A DNA stretch of 64,000 bases from Streptomyces chromofuscus (GTDB lineage Bacteria; Actinomycetota; Actinomycetes; Streptomycetales; Streptomycetaceae): NCBI RefSeq assembly GCF_015160875.1, contig NZ_CP063374.1, forward strand, positions 248,001 to 312,000, given 5' to 3'. Made by a program: the position numbers and the translations under genes. Under the pieces are notes generated by a model. It was given only the letters and a program-made list of their open reading frames with translations, searched no databases and was not told the origin of the DNA. Shown in pieces: positions 25,603 to 35,604 of the stretch (position 1 is its first letter; each line of letters opens with the position of its first letter).

Positions 25603-28437
25603 ATGAGCGGCGAACAGGCAAGCACGGACCCGTTGCCCCCGGACGGAGGGCGGGACGAGGCGGTCGGTGCCACGTCCGGTTCCAGCCCGCGTCCCCCGGT
25701 ACCGGCCCTCCCGGCCGGTGAGGTCTTCACCGCGCTGGGCACGTCACGGCGCGGCCTGCCGACGGCTCGGGCACGGGCCACGCTGGAGAGGTGCGGGGCC
25801 AACGAACTGCCGCGCGCGGGGCGGCGCGCCGTGTGGCGCCAGTTGGGGGCCCAGTTCACGGACCTCTTCGCGGTGGTGCTGATCGTCGCCTCGGGGATCA
25901 CCTTCCTGGCGTACGCGCTGGAGGAACCACGCGAGGTGGGCACCCTGCAGCTGGCGGTGGCCATCCTGGGGGTCGTGGTGCTGAACGCCGGGATCGGTTT
26001 CGCGCAGGAGTACTCGGCCGAGCGGACGGCTGAAGCGCTGGAGGCGATGGTGCCCCACACCTGCCGGGTGCTGCGCGGCGGTGAACGGCTGGAGGTGCCC
26101 GCCCGGGAGCTGGTGCCGGGTGACGTGGTGGTGCTGGAGGCCGGGGACGCCGTGTCGGCGGACTGCCGGGTGGTCGAGGCCCACGAGCTGGCCGTGAACA
26201 ACGCGCCGCTGACCGGGGAGAGCAACGCCGTGGACCGTACGGCCGACCCGGTGGCCACCGGACCGCCGTTGGAGGCCCGCAACTGCGTGTTCATGGGGAC
26301 CGACGTCGTCGCCGGGTCCGGCCGGGCCGTCGTCTTCGCCACCGGCGCGGCGACCGAGTTCGGGCGTATCTACCGGCTCGCCGCGGCCGCCCCGCGGCAG
26401 AAGACCCCGCTGCAGCTGCAGGTGGCCTCGATGGCGCGACGGGTGGCGGGGGCCGCCCTGGCGATCGGCGCCCTGATGTTCGCCGTGCGACTGCCCACCG
26501 GGGAGTCCCCGGTGACCCTGTTCGTGTTCGCACTGGGTGTGATGGTGGCACTGGTGCCGGAAGGGCTGCCCGCCACGCTGTCGGTGTCACTGGCCATCGG
26601 CGTCCGGCGGATGGCACGCCGCCATGCCCTGATCAAACAGCTGCTGGCCGTGGAGGCGCTCGGGTCGACCACGGTCGTGTGCACCGACAAGACCGGGACG
26701 CTCACCCAGGCGGAGATGACCGTCACCCAGGTGTGGGCGGGAGATGCGCCGCACTCCGTGAGCGGTGTGGGGTACGAGCCGAGCGGCGAGGTCGCCGACG
26801 TGACGCCGATACGCGAGGTGCTGCGGGTGGCGGGCCTGTGCAGCAACGCCCGGTTGGTTCCCCCCACGGGCCCTCGGGAGCACTGGCGGGTGCTCGGTGA
26901 CACCACGGAGGGAGCGCTGCTCGTCGCGGCGGCCAAGGCCGGACTCGATCTGGGTGCGGAGGAGGCGGCGGCGCCGCGAGTGACGGAGTTCCCCTTCGAC
27001 TCGGCCCGCAAGTTGATGACCACGGTGCACAAGACCGGCGCGGGCTATCAGGCGTGCGTCAAGGGGGCGCCCGGAGAGCTGCTGGCGCGGTGCACGGAAG
27101 TGGAGTGGGACGGGCGGCGTGGGCCGCTGAGCGGAGCGGACCGGGCCGCGGTCGTCGCGGCGAGTGACGCGCTGGCGTCGCAGGGGCTGCGGGTGCTGGC
27201 CGTCGCGCGGCGGGAGCTGGACGGGCCCCGGCCGGCGCAGGAGGAGGCCGAGTCGGCGCTGACCCTGCTGGGACTGGTCGGCATGCTGGATCCGCCACGT
27301 CCGGAGGTCACCGACGCGGTCGCCACCTGCCGCCGGGCCGGCATCCGGATCGTCATGGTCACCGGCGACCACCCGCTGACCGGGGAAGCCGTGGCCCGCC
27401 GCGTGGGAATCGTACGGCGGCCCGATCCGGTCGTGGCGACGGGCGCCCGGCTCGACGCGATGGACGACGAGGCGCTCGACGCGCTGCTCGCCCAGCCGTC
27501 CGAGCTGCTGCTGTGCCGGGTCAGCCCGGAGCACAAGATGCGTGTGGTCACCGCCTTCCAACGGCGTGGAGAGGTGGTTGCGGTCACCGGGGACGGCGCC
27601 AACGACGCCCCGGCGCTCAAACACGCGGACATCGGCGTGGCGATGGGTGCCTCGGGGACCGACGTGGCCCGGGAGGCGGCCTCGATGGTGCTGCTGGACG
27701 ACTCGTTCGCGTCGATCGCGAGGGCGGTGCGGCTCGGCCGGGCCGTCTACCAGAACATCCGTAAGTTCCTCGTCTACCTCTTCAGCCACAACATCGGGGA
27801 GCTGGTCCCGATCCTGGCGGCGACCTTCGCCGGTTTCCCGCTGGTGCCCATCAGCGCGGTGCAGATCCTGGCGATCGACCTGGGCTCCGATGTACTGCCC
27901 GCCCTGGCCCTGGGAGCCGAACCGCCGGAGCCCGACGTGATGGAACGCCCGCCGCGCTCACGACGGGAACGGCTGTTTTCGGCCCCCGTGGTGGGACGGA
28001 TCCTGTTCCTCGGGGGCATCCAGGCGGTGTGCGTCACCGCCGTCTTCTTCTGGCACATCGATGCCTCGGGCATTCCCTTCGACGACTTCACCAAGGACAC
28101 GCCCGCCTACCAAGAGGCGATCACCATGGTCCAGGCCGGGATCGTGCTCAGCCAGTTCTTCAACGCGCTCGCCGTGCGCACCGACCGCCAGAGCATCCTG
28201 AAGGTGGGACTGCTGTCCAATCCGGCCCTGCTGGCGGCGGGCGGTTTCGGCGTCGCCCTCATGGCCGCCATCAGCTATCTGCCGCCGCTGCAGGCCGTCT
28301 TCAACACCGCCCCGCTCGACGCCGCCGACTGGGCGGTCCTCACCGGGCTCGGCACCGTGCCTCTGCTCGCGGACGAAGCCCGCAAAGCCTGGCTGCGCCG
28401 CCGCGCCGAGCGCCAGAAGGAGGGAGCGCAACGATGA
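25603..28437 (+). CDS. P2-type cation-transporting ATPase (CtpF-like)
   Basis: 944 aa integral membrane pump. Actuator motif PLTGESN, phosphorylation motif CTDKTGTLTQ (Asp362), nucleotide-site MVTGDHPLTG and hinge VTGDGANDAPALKHADIGVAMG are all intact. The membrane motif VPEGLPATLS marks the Ca2+/Na+-type P2 group. Mycobacterial CtpF, its likely counterpart, is controlled by DosR. The N-terminal ~40 residues are a disordered Pro/Gly stretch. The stop overlaps the next gene's ATG (ATGA), so the ATPase and two TrkA genes form an operon. The transported ion is inferred as Ca2+ or a related cation. Confidence 0.9.
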   Translation: MSGEQASTDPLPPDGGRDEAVGATSGSSPRPPVPALPAGEVFTALGTSRRGLPTARARATLERCGANELPRAGRRAVWRQLGAQFTDLFAVVLIVASGITFLAYALEEPREVGTLQLAVAILGVVVLNAGIGFAQEYSAERTAEALEAMVPHTCRVLRGGERLEVPARELVPGDVVVLEAGDAVSADCRVVEAHELAVNNAPLTGESNAVDRTADPVATGPPLEARNCVFMGTDVVAGSGRAVVFATGAATEFGRIYRLAAAAPRQKTPLQLQVASMARRVAGAALAIGALMFAVRLPTGESPVTLFVFALGVMVALVPEGLPATLSVSLAIGVRRMARRHALIKQLLAVEALGSTTVVCTDKTGTLTQAEMTVTQVWAGDAPHSVSGVGYEPSGEVADVTPIREVLRVAGLCSNARLVPPTGPREHWRVLGDTTEGALLVAAAKAGLDLGAEEAAAPRVTEFPFDSARKLMTTVHKTGAGYQACVKGAPGELLARCTEVEWDGRRGPLSGADRAAVVAASDALASQGLRVLAVARRELDGPRPAQEEAESALTLLGLVGMLDPPRPEVTDAVATCRRAGIRIVMVTGDHPLTGEAVARRVGIVRRPDPVVATGARLDAMDDEALDALLAQPSELLLCRVSPEHKMRVVTAFQRRGEVVAVTGDGANDAPALKHADIGVAMGASGTDVAREAASMVLLDDSFASIARAVRLGRAVYQNIRKFLVYLFSHNIGELVPILAATFAGFPLVPISAVQILAIDLGSDVLPALALGAEPPEPDVMERPPRSRRERLFSAPVVGRILFLGGIQAVCVTAVFFWHIDASGIPFDDFTKDTPAYQEAITMVQAGIVLSQFFNALAVRTDRQSILKVGLLSNPALLAAGGFGVALMAAISYLPPLQAVFNTAPLDAADWAVLTGLGTVPLLADEARKAWLRRRAERQKEGAQR

Positions 28438-29093
28438 AGGTGATCGTCGTCGGCTGCGGTCGGGTGGGCGCCACGCTCGCCGGTCTGCTCGCCTCGGAGG
28501 GGCACGACGTGCAGGTCGTCGACCGGCGTCCCCAAGCGGCCCGGCGGCTGCCCGACAGCCCGCGCATCCGCTTCCACGAGGGCAACGGCTTCAGTCGCGC
28601 CGTGCTCCAGAGCGCCGGCGTCGAGCACGCGGACGCGTTCGTCGCCGTCACCTCCGGGGACAACAGCAACATCGTCAGCGCACGCACGGCGAAGGAGACG
28701 TACCGCGTACCGATCGTCCTCGCCCGCATCTACGACCCCCGGCGCGCTGACATCTACCGCGAACTGGGCATCCCCACCATCGCCAGCGTCCGCTGGACCG
28801 TGCACCGGATCCACCAGATGCTGCTGCACCGCCACCTCAGTCCCGAACTCAGCTTCGGCAATGGGGAGACCCTGCTCGTCCGCTCGGAGGTGCCCGGTTA
28901 CCTCACAGGGCGGCGGCTGACCGAGTTCGACGTCGACGGCGAGATCCGCGTCGTCGAGGTCACCCGCGCGGGCCGCTCCCTCATCCCCGCGCACAGCACG
29001 CCCGCGCAGGCCGGCGACCTGGTCACCTTCGCCGTCGCCGCCGGCGCGCTCGGCAGGCTGCGCGGCTTCCTCGACAAGGAGCTGGGGACGTGA
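28434..29093 (+). CDS. TrkA-family potassium uptake regulatory protein
   Basis: 219 aa. An N-terminal Rossmann NAD-binding (TrkA-N/RCK) domain begins MKVIVVGCGRVGATLAGLLASEGHDVQVVD, with the acidic residue that ends the second strand. A C-terminal TrkA-C domain covers about residues 140-219. The start is fixed by AGGAGG at 28419 and the 4-bp overlap with the ATPase stop. The next gene also overlaps by 4 bp (GTGA). It gates K+ transport on nucleotide binding; the membrane partner is not next to it, though a channel-like gene lies at 45.7 kb. Confidence 0.92.
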   Translation: MKVIVVGCGRVGATLAGLLASEGHDVQVVDRRPQAARRLPDSPRIRFHEGNGFSRAVLQSAGVEHADAFVAVTSGDNSNIVSARTAKETYRVPIVLARIYDPRRADIYRELGIPTIASVRWTVHRIHQMLLHRHLSPELSFGNGETLLVRSEVPGYLTGRRLTEFDVDGEIRVVEVTRAGRSLIPAHSTPAQAGDLVTFAVAAGALGRLRGFLDKELGT

Positions 29094-29746
29094 ACGTGAT
29101 CATCGCCGGTGCGGGACGTCTCGGCACCCAGATCGCCCAGGTGCTCTCCGCGGCCCACAACGAGGTCACGCTGATCGATGTGGACGACGACCGCGTGGCC
29201 GAACTGGAGGGCCGCATCCCGGTGCACCTGGTCACCGGGGATGCCTGCGAGCCTGCCCTCCTGGAGCACGCCGGTGCGCTCACCGCCGACCTGGTCATCG
29301 CCACCACCGGGGACGACGAGGACAACCTCGTGATCAGCCTGCTCGCCAAACGGCAGTTCTCGGTGCCCCGTGTGGCCGCTCGGGTCAACGACACGGACAA
29401 CGCCTGGCTGTTCGACGCACGCTGGGGCGTCGACGTCGCGGTCCCCGCCGCCACGCCCCTGGTGTCCCTCATCGAGGAGGCCACCGGGGCCACCGACACG
29501 GTCGCCCTGCTGCGGCTCAGCAAGGCCGGCGTCGACGTCATCGAAACGGCGATCACACCGCAGTCCAAGGCGGTGGGCAGAACCTTGGGCGACGTTGCGC
29601 TGCCCGAGGGAACGGTCGTCGCCACGATCGTCCGCGACGGGCAGCCGACCGTGCCGGATCCGGCGGTCCCGCTCCGGGCGGGCGACGAGATCCTTCTCGT
29701 CTCGCACTCCGCGACCGAGCAGGAGATTCACGCGGCGTTCCAGTGA
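29090..29746 (+). CDS. TrkA-family potassium uptake regulatory protein, second copy
   Basis: 218 aa from GTG 29090. It has the same TrkA-N (NVIIAGAGRLGTQIAQVLSAAHNEVTLIDVDDDR) plus TrkA-C layout as the gene before it, and the two probably form a heteromeric RCK assembly like the mycobacterial CeoB/CeoC pair. The overlap GTGA indicates translational coupling. The gene is the last of the operon, and the convergent universal stress gene begins 55 bp further on. Confidence 0.92.
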   Translation: MNVIIAGAGRLGTQIAQVLSAAHNEVTLIDVDDDRVAELEGRIPVHLVTGDACEPALLEHAGALTADLVIATTGDDEDNLVISLLAKRQFSVPRVAARVNDTDNAWLFDARWGVDVAVPAATPLVSLIEEATGATDTVALLRLSKAGVDVIETAITPQSKAVGRTLGDVALPEGTVVATIVRDGQPTVPDPAVPLRAGDEILLVSHSATEQEIHAAFQ

Positions 29747-29801
29747 AACGCACGCCCGGATGCGGGGTCCTCAACGTCCGGCGCGGCCCCGGTCGCCTCC
29801 C

Positions 29802-30692
29802 TCAGTGACCCTCCTCCGCTCCCCGCACGATCGCGACCGGGCAGTGGGCGTGGTGCAGCAGGGCCTGGCTGACCGACCCCATGAGCAGTCCGGCGAATCC
29901 CCCGCGCCCTCGCGCGCCGACCACCAGAAGCTGAGCGGACCGACTGGCGTCGATCAGTGCCTCCCGCGTGCCGCCGTGCACCACCCGGTACTCCACCGCC
30001 ACCCCCGGGAAGCGCTCCTGACGGCCGGCGAGCGCCTCGTGCAGCAGTCGCTCCTCCGCCTGGGCCAGCGCGCCCGGAGGGTTCGCGTACGGCATCGACG
30101 GGTCCTGTGGTGCGGGCATCGGCGCGTTCCACGTGGTCCAGGCGTGCAGCGCCGCCAAGGGCGCACTCCGCAGGGCGGCCTCGGCGAAGGCGAAATCGAC
30201 GGCCTTCTGCCCCGCGGCCGAGCCGTCGACGCCCAGCAGGATCGGGCCGTCGTCGCGAGGCCGGTCACGCACCACCAGTACCGGACAGCGGCCGTGCGCC
30301 GCCAGATGGACCGCCGTCGACCCCACCAGCAGCCCGACGAACCCGCCCATGCCCCGGGAACCGACCACCACGAGTTCCGCGCCGCGCGACTGCGCCTCCA
30401 GCACGGTCAACGGCTCACCGGTGACGACGACGTGACGGACGTCGACGTCCGGCGCTCCGGTCCGCGCCCGCTCCACCGCCTCGGCCACCAGGCGGTCGAC
30501 CTCGTTCTGCGGCCCGTCCTCCGGCGGTCCCGGCGCCGACCGCCCCAAGGGCACATGCGTCGCGGGCCAGACCACCGCGTGCACCACCCGCAGCCCCGCC
30601 CCGCGCAACCGCGCCTCCCGTGCGGCCACCTCCACCGCGGCAAGGCTCGACGCCGAACCGTCAACGCCGACGACCACGAGACCACTCACCAT
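29802..30692 (-). CDS. Universal stress protein, tandem UspA domains
   Basis: About 296 aa from ATG 30692; a GTG three bases later (30689) has better spacing to GGGAGG and may be the real start. Two UspA domains: first VVVGVDGSASSLAAVEVAAREA with ATP loop VGSRGMGGFVGLLVGSTAVHLAAHGRCPVLVV, second ILLGVDGSAAGQKAVDFAFAEA with VGARGRGGFAGLLMGSVSQALLHHAHCPVAIV. Both loops keep GxxGxxGS-type nucleotide residues. Mycobacterial tandem Usps such as Rv2623 are dormancy-induced ATP binders. It is divergent from the CBS-BON gene. Confidence 0.93.
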   Translation of the reverse strand: MVSGLVVVGVDGSASSLAAVEVAAREARLRGAGLRVVHAVVWPATHVPLGRSAPGPPEDGPQNEVDRLVAEAVERARTGAPDVDVRHVVVTGEPLTVLEAQSRGAELVVVGSRGMGGFVGLLVGSTAVHLAAHGRCPVLVVRDRPRDDGPILLGVDGSAAGQKAVDFAFAEAALRSAPLAALHAWTTWNAPMPAPQDPSMPYANPPGALAQAEERLLHEALAGRQERFPGVAVEYRVVHGGTREALIDASRSAQLLVVGARGRGGFAGLLMGSVSQALLHHAHCPVAIVRGAEEGH

Positions 30693-30993
30693 GCCTCCCA
30701 CAAGAATGCCGTTGCCTCTCACCTCCAGGTTCACCCAGCCCACGCCCCTCTGCCGAACGCTCCTGCGGGCCCCGGGAAGGGCCCTGTCCCTTCACGGGGT
30801 AGGAACACCGAAAGCCAGTGGCACCGCAGGGCACGGACCCGGTGCCGGGTGCCGATGGCCTCCGTGCCCACCCGCCGGGCGGCGGCGCGGGGCCGGTGTC
30901 CTCACGAGCGCGCTCGGCCTTCTGCCCGCAGGCCGCACCAATCGATCGATGCGAAACTGAGCCGTAGGTGGACGGCGTTACCAGGAGGCAGCC
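30693..30993. other. Divergent promoter region between Usp and CBS-BON genes
   Basis: 301 bp that must drive both genes. It contains a GC-rich near-palindrome (GGGAAGGGCCCTGTCCC, about 30774-30790) and an AGGAGG ribosome site at 30981 for the CBS gene. No clean DosR-type box was found. Confidence 0.4.
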
Positions 30994-31854
30994 GTGAGCG
31001 ACTTCGAGCACAGCTCCGGGGAGAGGGATGCCCGCCGCACCACGCCGGGCCGCCCCTGGACACCCGCCGAAGAGCAGCGCAAGGACGCGTTGCGCCGCTA
31101 TCTCGGGGCAGTGGCCGCCGTCGCGTCGGCGAGGAGCGCCGAGGAGTCGGAGCGTGCTCTTGGCGGAGAGAGGTCGGAACCGCCGGTCACCGTCTCGCCC
31201 GGGCCGCCCGTCCAGGAGCCGACTGTTCTGCGGGTGCGGGACGTCATGCGGGTTCCGGCGGTCTCGGTCCCCGGCGACATGCCGTTCCTGGACGTGGCCC
31301 ACACACTCGCCCGCGAGCAGGTGAGCGCCGTACCGGTGGTCGACGCCGACGACCACGTGATCGGCGTCGTCTCGGAGTCGGACCTGCTGGCCAAGGCCGC
31401 CGTCATGGCGGAACCGCACCGGCACGGACCCGTGGGCAGGCTGAGGCGGCACCGCCTGTACGAGAAGAGCCACGGCGACACGGCGGCGACACTGATGACC
31501 TTCCCGCCGGTCACGGTCCACCCGGCGGAGCGCGTGGCGGACGCCGCGTGGACCGCCGCCCACGCTCGGCTGAAGCGACTCCCCGTGACCGACTATCGCG
31601 GTCGGCTCGTCGGTGTGGTGAGTCGGCGAGACCTGCTGCGTGCCCTCATCCGTGACGACGCCGACATCCGGGCCGAGGTCGAGTCGCTGGTGGGTCGGTA
31701 CGTGCCGGACCCGCGCGCCGTCGAGGTCACGGTGGAGAACGGCGCGGTCACCATCAAGGGGCGACTGGACAAGGCCGTCGTCCCTGAACTGCTCGCATCG
31801 GTGCGGGAGATCGATGACGTCATCGATGTCGTCGACGACGTCGAGGCGGTCTGA
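30994..31854 (+). CDS. CBS-domain pair plus BON-domain protein
   Basis: 286 aa from GTG 30994, with AGGAGG eight bases upstream. A disordered, charged N-terminus (about 1-75) precedes two CBS motifs (VRDVMRVPAVSV to VIGVVSESDLLAK, and LMTFPPVTVHPAERV to GVVSRRDLLRALI) and a C-terminal BON domain (about 225-286, VEVTVENGAVTIKGRLD). CBS pairs bind adenine nucleotides, and BON domains bind membranes or partners. A truncated, decayed relative is at 51.9 kb and a shorter intact relative at 43.1 kb. Confidence 0.93.
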   Translation: MSDFEHSSGERDARRTTPGRPWTPAEEQRKDALRRYLGAVAAVASARSAEESERALGGERSEPPVTVSPGPPVQEPTVLRVRDVMRVPAVSVPGDMPFLDVAHTLAREQVSAVPVVDADDHVIGVVSESDLLAKAAVMAEPHRHGPVGRLRRHRLYEKSHGDTAATLMTFPPVTVHPAERVADAAWTAAHARLKRLPVTDYRGRLVGVVSRRDLLRALIRDDADIRAEVESLVGRYVPDPRAVEVTVENGAVTIKGRLDKAVVPELLASVREIDDVIDVVDDVEAV

Positions 31855-31993
31855 GCCGACACCGCCCACGGCATGCTGCCCGAGGTGTCGTCGTCCTCGA
31901 TGCGGACGCCGGACACCGGGCGAGCGACGCCGCTCAGCTGCGCTGGATGCCGCACCAAGTCTCACCGCTGCCAGCTCGCGGCCGGCAGGCGGG

Positions 31994-33022
31994 TCACTCT
32001 CGCTGCAGCATGACTTTGAGGGCGCCGGTGGTGGGGCCGCCTGCGAACACCTCGTAGGCCTCCTCCATCCGATCGAGTGCCAGGGTGTGGGTGACCAGCT
32101 GGGAGACGTGCAGGCGTCCGTACCTCACCAGCTCCAGCAGCCAGGGTGTCGAGGATGTGTCCACCTGGCCCGTGCTGATCATCAAGTTCTTGCGCCACAG
32201 GGATTCGAGATGCAGTGTCACCGGTTTGCCATGGGTACCGATGATGGCGATGTGTCCCCCCGTGCGGACGGAGCGGGTGCACAGCGCGAAGCCCTCCGGT
32301 TCCCCCGACGCCTCGATGACCACGTCGGCTCCCGGCCCTTCGGACAGTTCGGCGATCATCGTCCCCGGAAGTTCCGCGGCATCGGCACCCACACGGAGTG
32401 CGGCCTCCAGCCGGGCGGTGGACAGGTCCACCACGATGATCCGGCGGGGCGAGTAGAGACGTGCCACGGCCACGGCGGCGAGACCGACGGGACCCGCGCC
32501 CACCACGACGACGGTGTCGCCCGGTCCCACGTGTCCGTTGCGCACCCCCACCTCGTTGGCTGTGGGGAGGACTTCGGCGAGCAGCACGGCGTCCTCGATC
32601 GCCAGGGCACCGGGCCACCGTCGGGTGGAGTGGTCGGCGAAGGGGACCCGTACGAACTCGGCCTGTGTTCCGTTGATCAGGTTTCCCAGGATCCAGCCCC
32701 CGCCGCCCTGACACTGTCCGAACAGGCTGTGCCGGCAGAACTGGCAGCGGCCGCAGGCCGAGACGGACGAGACGATCACCTGATCGCCCGGAGTGACGGA
32801 GTGGACCTCACGGCCGACGCTCAGCACCTCACCGACCGCCTCGTGCCCGAGGACGGTTCCCGGCTTCACCTCGGGCAGGTCGCCGTGCAGGATGTGCAGA
32901 TCGGTGCCGCAGACGGTGGTGGCGTCGACGCGCACGACGGCGTCGGCGGGGTCCTCGATCGCTGGATCCGCGACCGTGTCCCAGGAGATCTGCCCGGGGC
33001 CGTGGTAGACGAGGGCTCTCAT
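31994..33022 (-). CDS. Zinc-dependent alcohol dehydrogenase
   Basis: About 342 aa from ATG 33022. Medium-chain ADH: catalytic zinc ligands in TTVCGTDLHI and GHEAVG, structural-zinc cysteines in SACGRCQFCRHSLFGQC, and Rossmann motif VVGAGPVGLAAVAVARLY near residue 172. The frame is open upstream but conserved sequence starts at MRALVYHGPG. It could reoxidise NADH by reducing aldehydes when oxygen is short, which suits the island, or act in the other direction. The substrate is not determined. Confidence 0.92.
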   Translation of the reverse strand: MRALVYHGPGQISWDTVADPAIEDPADAVVRVDATTVCGTDLHILHGDLPEVKPGTVLGHEAVGEVLSVGREVHSVTPGDQVIVSSVSACGRCQFCRHSLFGQCQGGGGWILGNLINGTQAEFVRVPFADHSTRRWPGALAIEDAVLLAEVLPTANEVGVRNGHVGPGDTVVVVGAGPVGLAAVAVARLYSPRRIIVVDLSTARLEAALRVGADAAELPGTMIAELSEGPGADVVIEASGEPEGFALCTRSVRTGGHIAIIGTHGKPVTLHLESLWRKNLMISTGQVDTSSTPWLLELVRYGRLHVSQLVTHTLALDRMEEAYEVFAGGPTTGALKVMLQRE

Positions 33023-33299
33023 GGTCACCCACTCCCTGGCTCGCTCGGCCGGCTGTCTCCACCGTCTCCCTGGAAGGGCGCCCGAGCAACCGCGCCCATC
33101 GGCTCGTTCCGACCCTCCAGGACCGTCCGGCGCTGCAGGCCACCGCCTCGGTTCGGTGTGACACTCGGCTGCTGCCGCCCCACAACGACCCACCGTCCGC
33201 CCCACCACCGACCCGTGGGCGGGCTGAAGCAGCGGCGTAGCAGGTACGTCGAATCCCCCGTCCTCCCGGGGTCGCATCCGTCGACGGGACCCGCCCCCA

Positions 33300-33328
33300 C
33301 TCCGCCGGGGACTTCGTCCCCGGCGGAG
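33300..33328. terminator. Strong hairpin in the 33.0-33.5 kb gap
   Basis: A perfect 12-bp stem (CTCCGCCGGGGA and complement) with a 5-nt loop, in the 519-bp gap between two leftward genes. It would end transcription from the dehydrogenase at 33.5-34.4 kb. The rest of 33023-33541 shows no gene; it also contains the promoter region of the alcohol dehydrogenase. Confidence 0.75.
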
Positions 33329-33541
33329 ACGAGTGGCCGCGGCCCCCATCGAGTGCTCGTCAGGAAGGACTGGCGCGGACTGGCACGCGTCCGGTGCCGT
33401 TGAGGGCTGACCGCCAGGTGGGCGAAGAAGCGACCCGCGTGGCCGACCAGGACCCATGCTCGATGCAGGGCTGATGCCTCCTTCCGGCGACCCGCGCTTC
33501 GCGAGGGCTGAGTGCCCGTCGAGGTAGGGCCCGGGGAACAC

Positions 33542-34387
33542 TCAGGTCCTGGTCCGGGCGACCAGGCGGGCCGCTTGGAGCAGGCCGGACGCGCCGGCCA
33601 TCCCGCGTTCGAGAACTTCTTCAGGACGTGCGCCGCGTTCGCGTACGGCTTGTGCGAAGTGCTGCATGTCCTTGCGCATCAGCGGGTCGAGGTGCTCGGC
33701 GAGTCCGGGGGTGATGTCCGTACCGAGAGCTCGCAGTGCCGCGCTGCCGCCGCTGCTCGCGCCGATGATCTCGATCAGCGGAGGCAGGTCGAGACCCACC
33801 TGGTCAGCCAGGGCCAGGACGTCTTCGGCGTTCTTCATGTTGGTGATGGTCAGCGCGTTGTTGAACAGCTTGGTGAGCTGTCCGCCTCCGACCGGTCCCA
33901 TCAGCCGCACAGTGTCGCTGAAGGCTGCGAACACCGGGCGTGCGGCTTCGAAGGTGTCGGCGAGACCGCCGACGAATGTGGTCAACGTGCGGGCGCGAGC
34001 ACCCGGTCCGCCGCCGCTGACTGGCGCGTCAAGATAGACCGCGCCCGCTGCGGCGACGTGTGCACCGATCCGCTCGGCCTCCCCGGGGTCGCCCGTGCCG
34101 TGGTTGACGACAATCGTGCCGGGGGCGATGTTCGCCAGCAGGTGCTGGTCGTCGAGCACATGCCACATGTCCGTGTCGTCACGCAGGCAGAGCGCGATCA
34201 GTTCGACGGAGGCCGCCAGGTCGGCCACAGTGCCGTGTACCACGTGCGGTACCGCCGCCACGGCGGACAGCGATGCCGGCCGTCGCGCCCATACGTGCAG
34301 GTCAAAACCGCTTTCACCTATGGCCTCGGCCATCGGCCCGCCCTGGTCACCGAGCCCGATGAAACCGACTCTCCTGATGCTCCTCAT
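33542..34387 (-). CDS. NAD(P)-dependent 3-hydroxyisobutyrate-dehydrogenase-like protein
   Basis: About 281 aa from ATG 34387, with AAGGAGG nine bases upstream. Beta-hydroxyacid dehydrogenase family: Rossmann motif GFIGLGDQGGPMAEAI at residue 8, substrate signature DAPVSGGGPGARARTLT near 120 (the usual G follows), and NKLFNNALTITN-type helix with the catalytic Lys in QLTKLFNNAL. It oxidises short hydroxyacids or reduces semialdehydes. The SDR gene lies 44 bp upstream on the same strand, so they may be one transcript. Not an obvious dormancy gene. Confidence 0.88.
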   Translation of the reverse strand: MRSIRRVGFIGLGDQGGPMAEAIGESGFDLHVWARRPASLSAVAAVPHVVHGTVADLAASVELIALCLRDDTDMWHVLDDQHLLANIAPGTIVVNHGTGDPGEAERIGAHVAAAGAVYLDAPVSGGGPGARARTLTTFVGGLADTFEAARPVFAAFSDTVRLMGPVGGGQLTKLFNNALTITNMKNAEDVLALADQVGLDLPPLIEIIGASSGGSAALRALGTDITPGLAEHLDPLMRKDMQHFAQAVRERGARPEEVLERGMAGASGLLQAARLVARTRT

Positions 34388-34431
34388 GGACCTGCCTCCT
34401 TCGTGATCTCCGTCGCGTCTCACGGCCGCGG

Positions 34432-35355
34432 TCATCGCAGGATGTCGAGGCCGAGGTCCCACAAGCGCTCGGCGTTGGCGGCATCGAGTGCATAGGTCGC
34501 CACCGCCGGCACGCCGAAGTCCGTAGGCCGTGAGATGACCTGCGGTGCTTCGTTGACATCCTCGAAGTAACGTCCGCCGATGCCTTCGGCCAAGGGAGAA
34601 GCGGCAAGGAAGACGGACGTGGCCGCGCCCTGTTCGATGGTCTTGCGGTAGGGCTCGGGAGTCTTCAGGCCGCCGGTGTGCCGCTGGAGGTTGGTGGCGA
34701 TCGCCCCGGGGTGCAGCGCGTTCGCCCTGATGCCCTCGCTCGACCAGCGCCGGTCCGCCTCGACGGCCAGAAGGACTTCGGCGGTCTTGGACTGGCCGTA
34801 GGCGCCCAGCGCGTCGTAGGGGCGGAAGCGGTAGTCGAGGTCGTCGAAGACGACCGGGGAGAACAGGTGGCCGGCGGAGGACACGATCACCATGCGCGCA
34901 CCGCCGGCGTCGGCGAGTGCGTCGTGCAGGCCCAGGGCCAAGGCGAAGTGTCCCAGGTAGTTGGTGGCGAACTGCTGCTCGTGGCCGCGCATGCCCCGCT
35001 CCAGATCGGGGAGCATCATGATTCCGGCATTGTTGACCAGGATGTGCAGGGGGCCGGCCCAGCCGGCGGCGAATGCGTTCACCGAGTCCAGGTCCGCCAC
35101 GTCCACCCGAGCGACGTGGATCGCGTCGTTACCGGTCCTCGTACGCAGGTCTGCCGCGACCTGTTCTCCGGCGTCGGGACGCCGGACCGCAAGGGTGACG
35201 TCGGCACCGGCGGCCGCCAGCGCACGGGCGGTCTCGACTCCGATGCCGGAAGTGGCACCAGTGATCACGGCACGCTTGCCGGACAGGTCGGCGCCGTCGA
35301 TCACCTCCGACGCGGTCGAGTGGCGGTCGAAGGGACTACGGAAGAGCTCAGACAC
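34432..35355 (-). CDS. Short-chain dehydrogenase/reductase
   Basis: About 307 aa from GTG 35355 (SELFRSPFDRHSTASEVIDGADLSG). Cofactor motif ITGATSGIGVETARALA, active-site neighbourhood NNAGIM, Ser in VIVSSAGH, and catalytic Tyr/Lys in YGQSKTAEVLL. This matches the oxidoreductase subgroup close to retinol-dehydrogenase-like SDRs. It is divergent from an XRE/MmyB-type regulator gene, a pairing very common in actinomycetes in which the regulator probably controls the SDR. Confidence 0.92.
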   Translation of the reverse strand: MSELFRSPFDRHSTASEVIDGADLSGKRAVITGATSGIGVETARALAAAGADVTLAVRRPDAGEQVAADLRTRTGNDAIHVARVDVADLDSVNAFAAGWAGPLHILVNNAGIMMLPDLERGMRGHEQQFATNYLGHFALALGLHDALADAGGARMVIVSSAGHLFSPVVFDDLDYRFRPYDALGAYGQSKTAEVLLAVEADRRWSSEGIRANALHPGAIATNLQRHTGGLKTPEPYRKTIEQGAATSVFLAASPLAEGIGGRYFEDVNEAPQVISRPTDFGVPAVATYALDAANAERLWDLGLDILR

Positions 35356-35604
35356 GGGCGTTCCTCGGTCGGGATCTGCACACGGAAGCACGGTTGAACC
35401 AGCAAGCGACCAGTACGGACGAGAGCGCCGGCACCAGACCGTCCACGCGCCCTGCCGGGCGGTGGGAAGCCGGTCATCACCTGCATGCTGGTCGCGACCG
35501 TGCACTGCCACTGTGCGGCACTCGCCGCGGACCGCCCAGGACCTGCCGAGACTGGGACTGACAGGGCCACCCAGGCAGGGCAGCGCTTGCCTACCCTGGA
35601 ACGC